Below are positions 6,385 to 6,898 of a stretch of 6,898 bases of DNA, in pieces (the stretch's first letter is position 1; every line of letters starts with the position of its first letter). The DNA is from Chloroflexota bacterium (GTDB lineage: Bacteria; Chloroflexota; Dehalococcoidia; Lucifugimonadales; Lucifugimonadaceae). Under the pieces are notes generated by a model. It saw only the letters and a program-made list of their open reading frames with translations. It ran no database searches and was not told the origin of the DNA. The translations under genes were made by a program, and so were the position numbers. The stretch is taken from contig JAURLM010000185.1 of assembly GCA_030831265.1 (NCBI GenBank), forward strand, positions 1 through 6,898, given 5' to 3'.

Positions 6385-6402
6385 GCCCTGCTCAAGCAGG
6401 GC
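6385..6402 (-). terminator. 8-bp hairpin after the mannonate dehydratase remnant
   Basis: GCCCTGCT-CA-AGCAGGGC is a perfect 8-bp inverted repeat. It begins 8 bp beyond the uxuA stop codon in the direction of transcription, between that gene and the lipoprotein gene. On the minus strand it is followed by GCAAATATAG, with no T-run, so it may be a processing or stability hairpin rather than an intrinsic terminator. It lies about 30 bp upstream of the lipoprotein start codon. Confidence 0.4.
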
Positions 6403-6409
6403 CGCCCGC

Positions 6410-6689
6410 TCAGTCCTCCAGAGCGTCGATCGACTGCAGCACGGCGCGAATGTACCCGTAGCAGTAAGCGAACGCTACCCAGTCGGCGTTTTCGCCGGAA
6501 ATCTTCGGTGCGTGATCAGGCATCAGCATGCCCCGGTAACCGACATCCCGATAGGTCTTCGCAGCCCGCACCATGTCCACGTCACCCTCATCAGGGAACG
6601 TTTCTTCGAACGCCAGCTTGCGACCCTTGATGTTCCGGAAGTGGACGTTGAAGATCTTGTCGCGCTCGCCAAACCAGCGGATGACATCG
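6410..6689 (-). pseudogene. uxuA: Mannonate dehydratase (UxuA-like), C-terminal fragment cut by an IS3-family element
   Basis: Mannonate dehydratase (D-mannonate to 2-keto-3-deoxygluconate, hexuronate catabolism) is about 340-390 aa; only the last 92 residues or so are present. The fragment reads DVIRWFGERDKIFNVHFRN, then FEETFPDEGDVDMVRAAKTY, then GMLMPDHAP, and ends CYGYIRAVLQSIDALED and TGA at 6412-6410. The His of VHFRN, the Asp-His of MPDH and the Tyr of CYGY are active-site or metal-site positions known in the family. Translation from the ATG at 6715 gives MVSVRGAGH before the homology, but those codons lie in the IS terminal repeat, so this is an accidental fusion. Homology begins exactly at the IS boundary (6689/6690). 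The 5' part of the gene may lie on the far side of the IS, outside the window. Everything upstream of these residues, most of the barrel, is missing here. Confidence 0.85.
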
Positions 6690-6713
6690 TGACCTGCCCC
6701 ACGGACCGATACC
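6690..6713. repeat. Right terminal inverted repeat of the IS3-family element
   Basis: TGACCTGCCCCACGGACCGA begins at 6690 and matches the general pattern of IS3-family ends (TG at the tip, a C-run at positions 8-11). The inner limit is approximate because the partner repeat is outside the window. It sits 6 bp from the transposase stop codon at 6719. Confidence 0.6.
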
Positions 6714-6718
6714 ATCTA

Positions 6719-6898
6719 TTATCTCGTCTTTCGAGCCAGTTCAGGTGCGGTCTTGATGACCTCTGGAGCTGGCGGTCTGTAGCCTAGTGAGCTATGCGGC
6801 CGTACCTGGTTGTACTCCCGTCGCAGCTCTCCGTCAGTACCTGCACCTCCTTCAATGAATAGAAGATCTCCCGGTTGAGGAGTTCGTCCCTCAACTTC
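6719..6898 (-). pseudogene. IS3-family transposase (OrfB, IS407-like) C-terminus with a one-base frameshift
   Basis: Reading leftward from the window edge, the first frame gives KLRDELLNREIFYSLKEVQV then LTE, and then runs into nonsense and a TAG. The next frame takes over at about 6829 with ELRREYNQVRPHSSLGYRPP, then APEVIKT, and ends LARKTR with TAA at 6721-6719. Joined, this is the end of an IS3-family DDE transposase (rve_3 region, integrase core). The intact family sequence has one more residue at the join, consistent with loss of one base at about 6827-6831 in GGAGAGCT. This is far from the orfA/orfB programmed frameshift site, so it is a mutation (or sequencing/assembly error), not recoding. 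The catalytic DDE residues lie outside the window. Confidence 0.85.

Larger units (their letters stand above)
6690..6898 (-). mobile_element. IS3-family insertion sequence, transposase-3' end side (partial)
   Basis: The plus strand at 6690 reads TGACCTGCCCCACGGACC, a typical IS3-family terminal inverted repeat beginning 5'-TG and ending in CA on the other strand. The transposase frame ends at 6719, inside this terminus, as expected for an IS3-family right end. The transposase C-terminus (see next entry) suggests the IS407 subgroup. The other end lies beyond the window, so the target-site duplication and full length cannot be checked. Its outer boundary coincides with the point where uxuA homology starts. 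Confidence 0.8.

Noticed and set aside
1..6898. CRISPR arrays, tRNA or rRNA genes, riboswitches, phage or defence genes
   Set aside because: No regularly spaced repeats, no tRNA-like cloverleaf with a TTCGAATC-type arm and acceptor stem, and no recognisable phage or defence proteins were found.

Overview
The window is bacterial chromosomal DNA of moderately high GC, densely coded, with genes on both strands in several short transcription units. The organism is not identifiable from this sequence alone. A free-living, possibly marine, Gram-variable lineage such as Chloroflexota (SAR202/Dehalococcoidia-like) fits the gene mix: a two-subunit 2-oxoacid:ferredoxin oxidoreductase, an ECF sigma factor, a stand-alone ThuA-like protein, a mannonate dehydratase and a small lipoprotein. 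That placement is an inference of low confidence.

Layout, left to right. At 3-167 (+) is the C-terminal end of a membrane protein entering from outside the window. A near-perfect palindrome at 173-220 lies between it and a convergent minus-strand gene for a small zinc-binding anti-sigma factor (239-559). Divergent from that gene, across a 226-bp regulatory gap, is an ECF sigma factor gene (786-1343, +). This is a plausible sigma/anti-sigma pair in an unusual divergent arrangement. Converging on the sigma gene is a two-gene minus-strand operon, 3961 to 1377, for the alpha/gamma-fused and beta subunits of a 2-oxoacid:ferredoxin oxidoreductase (korA-korB type), with a 4-bp ATGA overlap between the genes.

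A non-coding stretch of about 420 bp (3962-4380) separates this operon from a divergent GNAT acetyltransferase gene (4381-5046, +). It holds a 29-codon ORF with a strong ribosome binding site (4223-4312), which may be a leader peptide. A ThuA-like gene (5156-5785, +) follows. A REP-like hairpin then sits between it and a convergent minus-strand lipoprotein gene (5864-6352).

The right end records a mobile-element event. The C-terminal quarter of a mannonate dehydratase gene (uxuA-like, minus strand, from 6410 up to about 6689) abuts the terminal inverted repeat of an IS3-family element at position 6690. The distal part of that element's transposase reading frame (6719-6898, minus) carries an apparent one-base frameshift. 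The uxuA copy is therefore interrupted or truncated, and the ATG at 6715 that seems to open it lies inside the IS. Two genes point loosely to sugar metabolism (ThuA-like and UxuA), and the oxidoreductase to ferredoxin-linked 2-oxoacid metabolism. No previously undescribed multi-gene system is evident; the most informative signals are the IS/uxuA junction, the small upstream ORF and the divergent sigma/anti-sigma pair.
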